Below, piece after piece: positions 48,749 to 59,852 of a stretch of 64,000 bases of DNA. The notes under the pieces are model-generated. The model had not been told where the DNA came from. It did not search any database and saw nothing but the letters and a program-made list of their open reading frames with translations. This stretch comes from Terebella lapidaria (lineage: Eukaryota; Annelida; Polychaeta; Terebellida; Terebellidae), in assembly GCA_949152475.1 (NCBI GenBank), contig OX424567.1, positions 16,145,402 through 16,209,401 on the forward strand. Reading direction: 5' to 3'. The position numbers and the translations under genes are program-made. The first letter of the stretch is position 1. Each line of letters opens with the position of its first letter.

Positions 48749-50506
48749 TTTGGATAATGGAATGTAACAGACCTTGAGATATATCAATCAAGGTTATCAG
48801 TGTGAACATTATGACCATGAGATTTACCAATCAAGGTCATCAATGTGAACTTCAATGTCAACATTACATGTACGGGTGCGGTATTTGATTTACTATATGT
48901 TCATAATACAAAGATACGTCTGGGTGCAAGTGTATAGGCCGCTCAAGCCAATGTACACATTCTCAGTCAGACGTTTGGCACTCAAGGTCATCTGAGGTCA
49001 AGTTCAAGGTCATCATTAGTTGTGCCATATATGTCTTCCTATATGTTCATAATGCAAACATAAGCCTTATCTGCAAGCATTTCATCTATAGCATGTATAG
49101 AGGCAAATCTGGGCATTTTTTGACACAGAAATGGCTGTTTTGACCTTTTAAGGTCAAATTCAAGGTCACCACACAAGTCGCCATATATGACTTTCCAATT
49201 GAAAGTGCCAATTTCTAAGCTCTATCTTCAGGCGTTCTATGAGTACAGTTATAGCAGCTCCCATTATGAAGGAAAAAATTGCCAAAAACTTTCCAAGTCC
49301 AAAATTTTTTTCAAAGGGTGAAAATTTTTTTTTGCCTAGAAATGGCCCAAAATGGATAGTAATGCGATTTGGGGTGAAATTTTTTTTTTTCGTCGACTCG
49401 TCAAAAATTCAAACTGGCCGCCACACGCAGACCGGCGATTCAAGGGCAACCAAACTTATACACATCACAGAGGTCCATAAGGGGAATCTTTTGAAACAAA
49501 AATCTCAAAACTGTCTGAACAGTTTTCGAGAAAAGACAGACAAGGTGCAAATTTGGGCATTTTTCAACCCAAAAATGGCTGTTTTGACCTTTCAAGGTCA
49601 TCCAAGGTCAAATTCAAAGTCACCACATAAGTCGCCATATATGACTTCCCATTTGAAAATGCCAATTTCTAAGCTCTATCTTCAGGCGTTCTATGAGTAC
49701 AGTTATAGCAGCTCCCATTATGAAGGAAAAAATTGCCAAAAATTTTGTCCAAAAATATTTTCAAAGGTGAAAATTTTTTTTTGCCTAGAAATGGCCCAAA
49801 ATGGATAGTAATGCGATTTGGGGCGATTTTTTTTCGCCGACTCGTCAAAAATTCAAAATGGCCGCCCCACGGAGACCAGCGATTCAAGGGCAACCAAACT
49901 TATACACATCACAGAGGTCCATAAGGGGAATCTTTTGAAATAAAAATCTCAAAACTGTCTGAACAGTTTTTGAGAAAATGGCCGTCAAAGTCCAAAATTG
50001 GGCACTTTTCAACAAAAATGGCCGCCATTTTGAGGAAAATGTGAAAATCTAAAACGAAAAAAAACCTTTCCTGGGAAAATTCAAAATGGCCGCCCCACGG
50101 AGACCAGCGATTCAAGGGCAACCAAACTTATACACATCACAGAGGTCCATAAGAGGAATCTTTTGAAATAAAAATCTCAAAACTGTCTGAACAGTTTTTG
50201 AGAAAATGGCCGTCAAAGTCCAAAATTGGGCACCCTTCAACAAAAATGGCCGCCATTTTGAGGAAAATGTGAAAATCTAAAACGAAAAAAAACCTTTCCT
50301 GGGACTATTTTTAGCTATTTTTGTGCAAAATTTCAGAAAGATTCGACCGTAAACTTTAAAGATAAAAATGTGGACGGACGACAGACGACGGACGACGGAC
50401 GACGGACGGAGGGACGGACGGACGGACGGACGGCTAGACGGACGGACGGACGGACGCCGGACGCAACGCCATGACAATAGGTTATCGGACCATAGGTCCG
50501 GTAACC
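48749..50506 (-). repeat. Family a repeat, minus orientation, with ACGG microsatellite
   Basis: A unit of about 430 bp recurs from 49200 to 50340. Shared phrases are GATTCAAGGGCAACCAAACT, TCAAAACTGTCTGAACAGTT and TTCAAAATGGCCGCC. Then follow a long (GACG/ACGG)n microsatellite at 50372-50463, GACGCAACGCCATGACA, and the terminal hairpin 50480-50506 (GGTTATCGGACC / GGTCCGGTAACC). The left boundary is uncertain. Open frames here in both strands are repeat shadows. Confidence 0.75.
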
Positions 50507-50622
50507 TAAAAATGTCCGGTAACTTTTTTTAGCCCTTGGGCTGATTTTTAACAAGCGATACCATTTTCTACTAGAGTAACACAATCCGGTGATTTTGTTT
50601 GATACATAATGTGTGTTTACAG

Positions 50623-50733
50623 GACGCCAGACTAGTGACAATTTCCAAAACGGCACTTGAATCTGCTGAGGTTTATACAGACAACGCCCACACTGAAGAT
50701 TGTGGAGCACTGTTCATACCATCGGATTCGGTT
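50623..50733 (+). pseudogene. Repeated exon, copy 4 (degenerate)
   Basis: The acceptor TTTACAG and the start of the exon are recognisable (RQTSDNFQNGT), but a TGA follows at once and later parts are frameshifted, although GCCCACACTGAAGATTGTGG still matches. A dead duplicate of the exon at 38724. Confidence 0.6.
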
Positions 50734-50994
50734 AACCAAAATAATATTATGAACTGAACATTAATATTGCAATTGATACTATTCAGCATTAGATATGGTG
50801 ACATTCATGTTACACAAACAGGGTAAATCACTTCCCTCAGAAATAGTTTGATGCTACGTTGTTTTGGGGTGATGTTTTTGGTATACCGTAGCTGAACACA
50901 ATTCCTTTTCTTCTGACAAATAGCTGCTGTGAACAATTGATGCAAATTCAGTTGCATGAAACAACTTATATAGTTGTTGTTGACTTAATTTTTA

Positions 50995-51365
50995 GGTTAC
51001 CGTACATCTTGTCCGATAACCTATTGCCATGGCGTTGCGTTCGTTGTATGTCATCCGTCGTTGTCCATCGTCTATCTTCATCTGTCTTCCGTCTACATTT
51101 TTATCTTTAAAGTTTCAGATGAATCTTTCTGAAATTTTGCACAAAGATGCCCAAGAGATTTCAAGAGGAAAGTTATTTTTTAGTTTTTTTCTTGTTGATG
51201 CACACGACTCCTCTTATGTATTCCTGTGATGTGTATACGTTTTGTTGCCCTTGAAAAGCTCGCCGGCCCAAACAAGTGGGCCCAAACTTGGCTCAGATGG
51301 GACTCTCCCAGCTCAAATTCTCCTGTTCACTATAATGGGACAGATTATTCCAAATATCTCACTTA
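50995..51365 (+). repeat. Family a repeat, left-end fragment
   Basis: It starts with the hairpin 50995-51022 (GGTTACCGTAC / GTCCGATAACC), then CTATTGCCATGGCGTTGCGT, CGTC-rich sequence and TTTTTATCTTTAAAGTTT. It stops at about 51365 where a SINE begins, and the core repeats do not resume after the SINE. Confidence 0.7.
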
Positions 51366-51369
51366 ATAT

Positions 51370-51740
51370 TTGGGGGCGAGTTGGCCGAGTGGTTACGTGC
51401 CAGTGCTTAGTCGCTCAATTTGAACCAACAGCTATCGCCGGCGTGGGTTCGATCCTACGTCGGGCCGCATGTGCGGTAATTGTAGGGACATTTTCTCCCT
51501 GCCCTCACAACTGGCAGTGTGCCCGTGACTCGGATATCACGTAAAATGGCGGTCCATCTCTAACAAATGTTGTAAAGGAATGTAAAAGACCCCTCTGAGA
51601 ACGACATGTTCCCTGGCAGTGACCACTCTCAGAGGACTGAATTCCAAACTGTGAAGCGCTTTGAGAATGTGTGTCGAACGTCAAATGACCAATCTTTTGA
51701 TCTTCCTGAAAATTGGCAGCTTGATTCAACAGTTATAACA
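51370..51740 (+). mobile_element. tRNA-derived SINE
   Basis: The head resembles a Leu/Ser-type tRNA with a long variable arm. The A box is TGGCCGAGTGG (51382-51392) and the B box GGTTCGATCC (51446-51455). The body contains CTCTGAGAACGACATG and GCGCTTTGAGAATGTG (about 51656), a phrase shared by many invertebrate SINEs. The anticodon region is disrupted, so it is not a working tRNA gene. Confidence 0.75.
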
Positions 51741-54262
51741 AAAATGATATCCTAGTTATAAATAGTTCTAAGAAAAGGCCTCTTTCAGTCATTCTTTCAG
51801 TGTTTACGTCATAAGAGGGTTTGGCAATGAGAATTGAAACGTCACATTTTGTTTGACTTAGTCATTCCCGGGACTCTCTCCCCAAATTTAAAATTAATTT
51901 AAGAAAATTTAATTTGGTAACAACACGAATATGATCAATAAGCTGTGAGGCCTAGCTGACATGCTTATAATCATACATTTAAAAGACTATTGGTGGAAAT
52001 TGCTCTACCTTCAATTTCAAGTGACTCTCACATACATTTGTCCGTAACATCCCATCTATAAACAGCTGAACGAAATAAAATTTTCTGACATGTCGCTGCT
52101 GTGAACATTGGGTGTAAACGTTGTGTTACAACATATACCGTAATATGCTGGTTTATCTGGAGTTTCAAATACACGAAGCACCTGATGTTCGTTGCTCATC
52201 AGAATATGTTCACTTTCATAAAATTTCAGATCTCTATAACCAATAAATCCGAGAATAGGAACTCAGCTTCAATAGATATCTTTAACACTCAATAGAACAT
52301 TGAATGAACAATAACGATGGCCATTTTGCATATATCATAAGGGAAATGCTGAATGTTTAGCAAAAAAAGTGAGATACTCTGGAATGCCTTCAAGACGAGC
52401 TTCTACTCCACATATTTAGACAATTTCAAGATCGATATGGATCTGAGGTGCATGGATATCCACATGGATCATACACAGCGGATATTAGGGTATTGGGATA
52501 ACATTGGGGTAGACTGCAACTTTTTCAATTTTAGGGGCAGAAATCCGAAACTCATGAGCAAACTGCCGTTTGTACCGAAGTTGAGCATGCAAAAATACAA
52601 TACAATACAAGATATTCATATCAGAAAATTTTCAAATACATTCGTTTTTACAAGAATATTATATAGAGTGAAATGAAATTGGTTGGAAATTTAACATTAT
52701 ATGACAAAAAGACGTTGAGAATGTTTAAAGGCGACGGACGGTGAAAAAATAATATTCAGGATTTTTTCCTTATATGATAGAGTCGTATGGGTTATAAATG
52801 ATAACAACAATATTTTCAATAAATATGCATCCGGTTGCCCTGTGGGCGCTCTGTAGTAGAGACTCCCTTCAAGAAGCTTCCAGCGAATGGTGTGACGTCA
52901 CGATAGGTAAATCTCTGACGTTTTGGTGGCAAACGGGCGCAAGATCCTAGTCCGACACACAGCATTCAAATGCAGATTGCGATAATTCTGCCGCAGTGAC
53001 CCCCAATTTTTTTCCATTTTTTACATGTGTACAATCCACTAGACATGTATACTAAATTTTAGAAGTTTCTACCGTATGGATTTTTTTCTGGGGCTGTTAG
53101 TTCATTTGAAATTAATAATATGGCGGATTTCGAAGGATAGCTAAACTTTTTCGAAAGTGTTTTGCAACAAATCCAACGCGGTGACCCCCAATTTTTATTC
53201 AACGATTTCAATCTACACATATCACTCGATAATCAGACATATCTTGAGAAAATTCTGATGAGCACATATTTACCTGTGGGTTATAACTCATCACCTATCT
53301 TGAAATATTGTCCGATTAGAGACCATGTTAGGGCATGGACTGTGCATATTTTTCAGGTTAACCATATATTTCACCATAATAGTGTTATCTATATACTCTC
53401 CTGAACATGGTGGCAAATTTTCATATCTTCCTGCCCAAAAATGGTTGTGTCGCAAACATTTAATGAACGACATCTCAACGCATGAAAATTCTTCGACCTC
53501 ACCGCGGTGATCATAGGATCCGCGGAAAACGTACAGGTATCTATACAGCTGTATGGAAAACGTAATGACCTATCGTGACGTCACGATTCTTTTACCTGAA
53601 ACACGTGGCATGGCTGGGGCACTGTGAGCAGCATTTTGATCGTGCCAGACGCGCATTATATCGATGGAATTCGTACATTTATTTATTTCGTAGCATATCA
53701 TATGAACATAAGCAGTATATTTGTGCAAGAAAATTTTTTTACTGTCCGTCGTCTTTAACAAAAAATACATGGAGATACAACCGTGTGTGGAATGTCGTAT
53801 AGTAAAAACGAAATACATTAGGATACATATCATCATCGCAAAAATATCAGCAAAAACGGTGTAAACGAGTTAGAAAATCAGCAAAATATCACTTGACTGA
53901 CCTGGAGACAATATTTTATAAAGGCTCGCGGCCCGACATCGACATACCACACAATCTACATACCAATATTGAGAAATTGACTTACGACGGAGTGATACGA
54001 TATTCGTGGAGTCAGAATGTGATCGACGCACACCGTGGCGGAGCGATGGTACTGTTTTCTATGTTCCTCCATTTTGTCGATGAATTTTGGAGGAAGTGTT
54101 ATAAAAAAAGTTCCTCAGCAAATTGCATCTCGTTCGTTTTCATAAATATTAGGTGATATTATTATTAAGTCAGGAGACAAATATGATCATAAATATAGCA
54201 TTTTCTATCATTTGTGTTTTTGTTTTTTTTTTTCATTTTTTGATGTTCACTGAAATGAGCTA
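51741..54262. other. No gene recognised; MITE pieces
   Basis: Fragments of the 29 kb MITE family lie at about 52480-52600 and 53835-53885. The phrase GTGACCCCCAATTTTT occurs at about 53000 and 53181, shared with family c. No exon could be supported. Confidence 0.5.
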
Positions 54263-54266
54263 TTAA

Positions 54267-54815
54267 AGCAACTGCCTTCGAATGTATGCAATATTCTTTT
54301 CAAAACTGAATTTTAGTGCAAATCATCTAATACAATATAACAAAACATATGCACGTTGATTTTGATGATTACAGCCTGTTAGAGTAGTTTTTCCATCTAT
54401 TTTAAAGAATATAAAATAGATGTACATGAACAGACGAAGTGTATCCATCAAGCCGAATGTAAACAAATGTCCAAATTTCATATAAAAGTCCAAATCGAGT
54501 ACATTTTCCAGTTTCTAACTGCAAATACAGTGTAGTTATGAGAAAAGTATCAGTGGTACATGTATATGGTGGTGTGCTCGGAATTGACAGTCCATTTTGA
54601 ACTTTTATGCTTTTTTACATCTGTGTGTGAGGGATACAGTTCTTGTATTTTCGCGTGATCCACCCGCTCAAATGAGCAAAATTCTCTCCCCCCCCCCTCC
54701 CCCCAAAGGACTGGTTGTAGCCATAACATTTGATGTGAGTACGTCTCATTCAGTTAATTTCACGTGTTGAAATATAGTTTTCAAAAAATATTGCCTGGTT
54801 TCGAAGGCAGTTGCT
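54267..54815. mobile_element. TTAA-flanked MITE
   Basis: Terminal inverted repeats AGCAACTGCCTTCGAA are perfect for 16 bases and continue imperfectly to about 45. Both ends are bordered by TTAA (54263-54266 and 54816-54819), the piggyBac-type target. There is no transposase inside. A CT-rich tract lies at about 54680-54704. Confidence 0.8.
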
Positions 54816-54819
54816 TTAA

Positions 54820-56084
54820 TGGCGTGTAAATATATAGCAGTGTCAAAATTCTATATGTGACTCGAAATTAGCCTAACAAAGGCAATAATATGTATAATAT
54901 GTGTACATATTTGTACACCTTGTCTAATTCATAATTACGATGGAGTCAAGTTTGTACATGCTACGTTCATGATACATGTTACCAATTGTTCAGTTTCTTC
55001 TAGTCCGTTGAGGACTGTTGGTAGAAGTGATTCCAGTGAATCCTACATCGTCAATGCTGGTTAGATCAATATCCCAATTTCCGACGTCATGCCAACATTG
55101 CATCGTCTGTGAAAAATCATGTAGCAACTAGATGTAAAGGCCTAAAGATGCCTTGAAGCATTCAGATTCAAAGTCTGTTTCACTATACGAAGATTGCAGA
55201 ATATTATAGATGGTGACTCAACGGAAAATCCATGAAATACCCCAATAATGAAGATTGGTATTAATTGTATAATGCATATTTGTAAGCAATAGGTCGTATG
55301 AGGTTAAATGCAAGATCACAAACAAATATTAGCCTACAATGTATAATGCTCATGAGATGAATCGGAGCTCTTTACATAATTTATTGTCTAGAGATATCAT
55401 TGATCTTACCTAGGTATCTAGCATTCAATGTCATATCAGGCAGCTGGTTCAAAATATGTACCGAATTACTATAATACAACCCGAAGGTCTATGTGTATGC
55501 AAACGGTTTAGTTTGAGAGGGGTATTTCACATTTACATAATTGGCGTCGGAAGTGACCTTGAAATTCACCATTGAAGGTCAACTGATGTGCCATAAAGGA
55601 GCCCCCACATGTTCATATCACAAACATGAGTTCTATCTGCAAGCAGTTTGTCTGCAAAAACCAACAATTCAAGTCAGGTGGTGCATAGAAAAGTAGTTTT
55701 CAAATTAATCCGAGACCAAATTCAATGTCACGATATATACCATATATGATATATACCATATGTACCATATACATATGGAAGATGTACCATATATGACTTC
55801 TCATATGGTTATAATAACATACGTGTAAACTCTGAGTATTTAACATTCGAATAGACGTGGAATCAATACCCAGTATTAAGTATTCCGAGCAAACAAAACA
55901 GGGTCCGTTATCCAATCTCATAGTCCGGGGACAGAAAGTCATATCAGGCATACGAAGTGAGAGAAAACAAAAATGACAGGGAAACTCATGAACCCCCGTA
56001 AATGGCCATTAGGAGGTGAAGTCAGGTGTTCCGGAAGAGCATTTCCTGCCCCACTACGTGGCACCCGTCATGAATTCCCAAAAG
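54820..56084. other. No gene recognised
   Basis: AT-rich DNA. At 55725-55800 a low-complexity stretch repeats ATATACCATATATG-like phrases. Confidence 0.5.
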
Positions 56085-56586
56085 TTAACATGAAAATAGA
56101 TCTAGTTGCATGGCAGACATGGATTTGCTGTATTTATCAACCAGATCATGATGACGTCCATAGAATTTTTTAAACGCAGCTATAAGTCTTGGTAAAACAT
56201 ATCCTTGTCGTAGCAGTTTAGAGACTAGCTGGGCACTTCGATAGACAAAGTCCTCATATTTGCAACTAGCTCTGGAATAGCGTATAAGTTGAGAAACAAA
56301 CACACCATATGCCGGTGACATAAGAATGTTGCTGCTTAGAAAAGGGAAATTGACTATGGAAAAATTGAAATCATCACGTTTGTCATATAATCTAGTTGAC
56401 AGGTTAGAATCATTATCAATCTCCAACCTCAGGTCTAGATAGTTGGAAAAATTAGCGGATTCTGTAGTATCCTTAATTTCAAGTTCCTTAGGATATATGA
56501 CATCCAAATAATCATCAAACTTGGGTGTATATAATAATCCAAATCCAAATAATAATAATAATCAAATAACATATTATAATATATAT

Positions 56587-56617
<31 letters not shown>

Positions 56618-56760
56618 ATATAAATATAATATAATAAATATAATAATATAATAAATAATATATATAATATAAATATATAATATATATATATCATATAATA
56701 TATATAATAATCAAAATCCAAATAATCACCAAACAAAATCTTATAGGCCTTTTTGCGCAT
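56085..56760 (-). pseudogene. Penelope-like reverse transcriptase remnant 3, split by AT expansion
   Basis: The minus frame from 56507 to 56085 is open for 140 residues: DVIYPKELEIKDTTES, YLDLRLEI, LYDKRDDFNFSIVNFPFLSS, AYGVFVSQLIRYSRA and FKKFYGRHHDLV, ending with a stop. This is the C-terminal half of the Penelope-like reverse transcriptase. An upstream piece (about 56760-56700) reads KILFGDYLD. Between the pieces is a run of about 190 bases of AT dinucleotide and trinucleotide repeats (56525-56715), and the phrase around F-(G/D)-D-Y-L-D appears on both sides of it. The catalytic YIDD box is not present. Inactive. Confidence 0.75.
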
Positions 56761-57309
56761 ATATCAGGTCGATTCGTATCTGGCCTTATAAGCCGTTCAA
56801 GGCATTGCATTCTTCTTCATACCCGGCATCAAGGACCCCCAGTTAGCCTGGTACCAAAGTTTCAGAACTAATCATATAGTGTTCGAGAGAAAAAAAACGT
56901 TAATCAATTTGATATAATCTGATATTCGTTGATATTGAGTATATGTATACATTTCATAATGTATCCAGTACTTGTGCAGTTTTATATATACATTCCCAGA
57001 TGTTAAGTATACACATAGTATAAAATATGAATTGATAAGATTTCTTCATTCACTAAATTCAGCAAAGCCTCAGGCGGAAATCGTATCATTGCTAGAGAGC
57101 CCCCGTCTTCTATCGTATCATCTCCGTCGTAATTTGTACCATGAACTAGACAATTATTTTCGAGACACAAGCATTTGACCTTTTGGTAGGTCAACTTCAA
57201 GTCAATTGTGGGAGAGATTCTACACTTTTATGCAAGCTCAAACCTAAATTCTGTGACAATTATTTAAAGAAATGTCTTTAATAACACAAACTATGAAAAA
57301 AATAGCCCA

Positions 57310-58655
57310 AAGGCTAGGTCAGGTTACCGGACAATATATGTTTAATATTTTAGATATTAGCCATTTTGTCCTGTGACCTTGAAAATAAGGTCTCTGGTCG
57401 AATTCAAGGTCACGAGAATATCCAGACTATATGTACATGATGTATATCATTCCCCATATGTCCACATTCGATTGCTAAGCTATAAATTCAATAACAAGGA
57501 ATATATTAGCAATTTTGTCCTATGACCTTGAAAATCGATGGTCAAATGCAAGGTCATCAAAATCGGCACACATCACTCCCTATATTTGCATGATTATTTC
57601 GTGTGCTGAAAAGATAATAATAAGCAAAATATTGCTCTGACCTTGAAAATGAGTTTAAAAGTCAAATTCAAGGTCATGACAATATCCAGAATATAACATT
57701 TCCTATGACTGTGTACACAATTGATTCCTAAGCTGTAAAGTCGATAATAAGCGAGACATTAGCCATTTCGTGCTCTGTCCTCGAAAATAGGGTCACATCA
57801 AATTCAACCTCATCAGAATATTCAGCGTATATCAATTTATATATGTCCACAATTGGTTCCCGAAATATGAAGTTGATAAGAAGAAAGGTATCAGCAATTT
57901 TGTTCTGTGACCTTGAAAATAAGATCAAAGGTCGAATTCAACGTATTGGCAATGTTCAGCATATATATGTCGTTTACTATATGTGCACAATTGATTCCTA
58001 ACCTGTAAAGTCGATAATAAGCGAGATATCAGCTTATTTTTGTCATGTGACCTTGAAATTTAGGTCGAAGGACAAATTCAAGGTCACAACAATACTCAGA
58101 TTATATAATTTCCTATATGTCCACAATTGATTCCTAAGCTGTAAAGTCGATAAAAAGCGATATATTAGCCATTTTGTCCTGTGACCTGGAAAATTATGTC
58201 AAAGGTCAAATTCAAGGCCGTGAGCATATTCAGCATATATCATTTCCTATATGTTCACAATTGATTCCTAATCTCTAATTTCAATATTAGGCGAGATATT
58301 TGGGAAAAATATGTCCCATTATAAAGCATACATGTAGGCGAATTTAACATGGAAAGGTCCCATTTGGGTCGTGTTTGGGCCCAAAATGGCCCATTTCGAG
58401 CGATTGAAGGGGAACGAAATTTATACCCACCATAGGTGTACATGTGAAGAGTATTATGCAGCAATAAGAAAAAAAAGTTACTGAACATATTCTGAGAAAA
58501 CGACCATCAAAGTCCAAAAGTGGTCGTTTTTCGTCAAAAAATTAAAAAAAAATTACCTCCTCGAAATATTTTTCAGGCATTTTTGTGCAAAATTTCAGAT
58601 GGACGATGGACGCAACGCCACGGCAATAGGTTATTGGACCAAAGGTTCGGTAACC
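57310..58655 (-). repeat. Hairpin-ended repeat, family a, minus orientation, complete-looking
   Basis: The left end has AGCCCAAAGGCTAG and AGGTTACCGGACAA. The core has six or seven units of about 130-150 bp with TATTAGC(C/A)ATTTTGTCCT, GTGACCTTGAAAAT and CAAATTCAAGGTCA. Then come CCCATTTCGAGCGATTGAAG, GACGCAACGCCACGGCAA and the terminal hairpin 58629-58655 (GGTTATTGGACC / GGTTCGGTAACC). This copy lacks a long microsatellite. Confidence 0.8.
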
Positions 58656-59083
58656 TAAAAATACTCTATCATTTAAGAGTTTTCATAACACTTATTTAAC
58701 AATTCATCGAGGAAATGGAGGAAAACCACACCGTTGCTCCGCCACCGCCTGCCTTAATCACATTCTGATGCCAACCGTACCACTCCGTGGTAAGCCAAAT
58801 TCTCGATATTGGTATGTGGAGTGTGTACCAATTCTTCACACAACGTTAAATTCCAGGGGATCGTATCCCCCCCCCCCCCCACGTCCTAAAAAAACTATAT
58901 ATCTTCACGTCTCAATATAGCTACGGTATAAACAATTTGTGAATGATCAATGCCTAGCAGATATAATGTAATATTTTCTGCATAACATTGCGTGCGACTT
59001 GCGTCACTCGCCACACTTGAAACCTGAACGCTCTTGATGTTGCAATGGGATATATCCACAGAAAAAGACGTGAAACGTTGGAG

Positions 59084-59450
59084 TACGGAGCCTCTGAGAG
59101 GACATGGAAGAAATATTTTTAGCACATTGTTATTGCGTTCCCTCGCAACATTATTGCGTTCCCTCGCATTCCGGATCGCGTTCCCTCGCGATCTTATTGC
59201 GTTCCCTCGCAATCCGGATCGCGTTCCCTCGCAATCCAGATCGCGTTCCCTCGCGATATTATCGCGTTCCCTCGCATTCTGGATCGCGTTTCCTCGCATT
59301 GTGCTGACGCCAATGATTTCTGAGAAGGTTATTCAACAAGATCGCGAGGGAACGCGATCTGGATTGCGAGGGAACGCAATATTATTGCGAGGGAACTCAA
59401 TAACCATATGTCAAAAAATATTTCTTCCATGTCCTTTCAGCGGCTCCGTA
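59084..59450. mobile_element. Foldback element filled with a CCCTCGC minisatellite
   Basis: Terminal inverted repeats of about 60 bases begin TACGGAGCC and contain GGACATGGAAGAAATATTTT. The interior has eight forward copies of a unit of about 21 bp built on GCGTTCCCTCGC (last copy altered), then about 55 unrelated bases, then three copies in the opposite orientation (GCGAGGGAACGC). Arginine-rich open frames across it are repeat translations. Confidence 0.75.
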
Positions 59451-59651
59451 GTGGAGAGTATAGCATGAACAAACACACATTCATCGAAGAACGAATAGAC
59501 CAGTATACTTGCTGAAGTGTGTAGATTCGAAATTCACCGGGGCGAAAACATAACCTCTTTTGTCGATGTGATGAAATACTTTGAAATTTTGCTGCTGTTG
59601 TACAAAACGACAATATTGTGATCTACCAGTAAACACGGCATTCTATTTCAG

Positions 59652-59852
59652 GAGAAGTCGATCAATGGTTCAACATTGCATTGAAACGCGGTCTAAAGGA
59701 AGAGTCAGTCCGAGCTCTTATCCAGGACGGTTACGATTCAACTTCTGCCCTGGTGCTGATGACACCAGAGGACATAGAGTGCTTACAGATTCCAAAGGGT
59801 CACAAGAAGATAGTTTCTGCATGGGTAGCAGAAGTCATCAGCGAAAAATCGG
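59652..59852 (+). CDS. Exon for a SAM-like helical domain (gene otherwise unknown)
   Basis: A 201-base exon lies between a TTTCAG acceptor and a GTAAAA donor, phase 1 at both ends. It encodes about 67 residues: EVDQWFNIALKRGLKEES, ALIQDGYDSTSALVLM, TPEDIECLQIPKGHKKIVSA, WVAEV. The pattern (an aromatic-rich first helix, L-x-LM-T-x-EDI, then IPKGHKKI before a last helix) is that of SAM or closely related helical adaptor domains, of normal size for one. Such domains mediate protein-protein contacts inside the cell. No neighbouring exons could be assigned. The strand and phase match the repeated exon at 38724 and 42270, which is suggestive only. Confidence 0.55.

Noticed and set aside
49239..50710. 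Long frames on both strands, including one rich in Arg-Pro-Ser
   Set aside because: They are translations of the family a repeat and its ACGG microsatellite.
51372..51465. A functional Leu/Ser tRNA gene
   Set aside because: A and B boxes are good, but the anticodon arm and acceptor stem do not fold cleanly and a SINE body follows directly.
58895..59468. Arg/Glu-rich and Ser/Leu-rich frames
   Set aside because: These come from the CCCTCGC minisatellite and are open in several frames on both strands.
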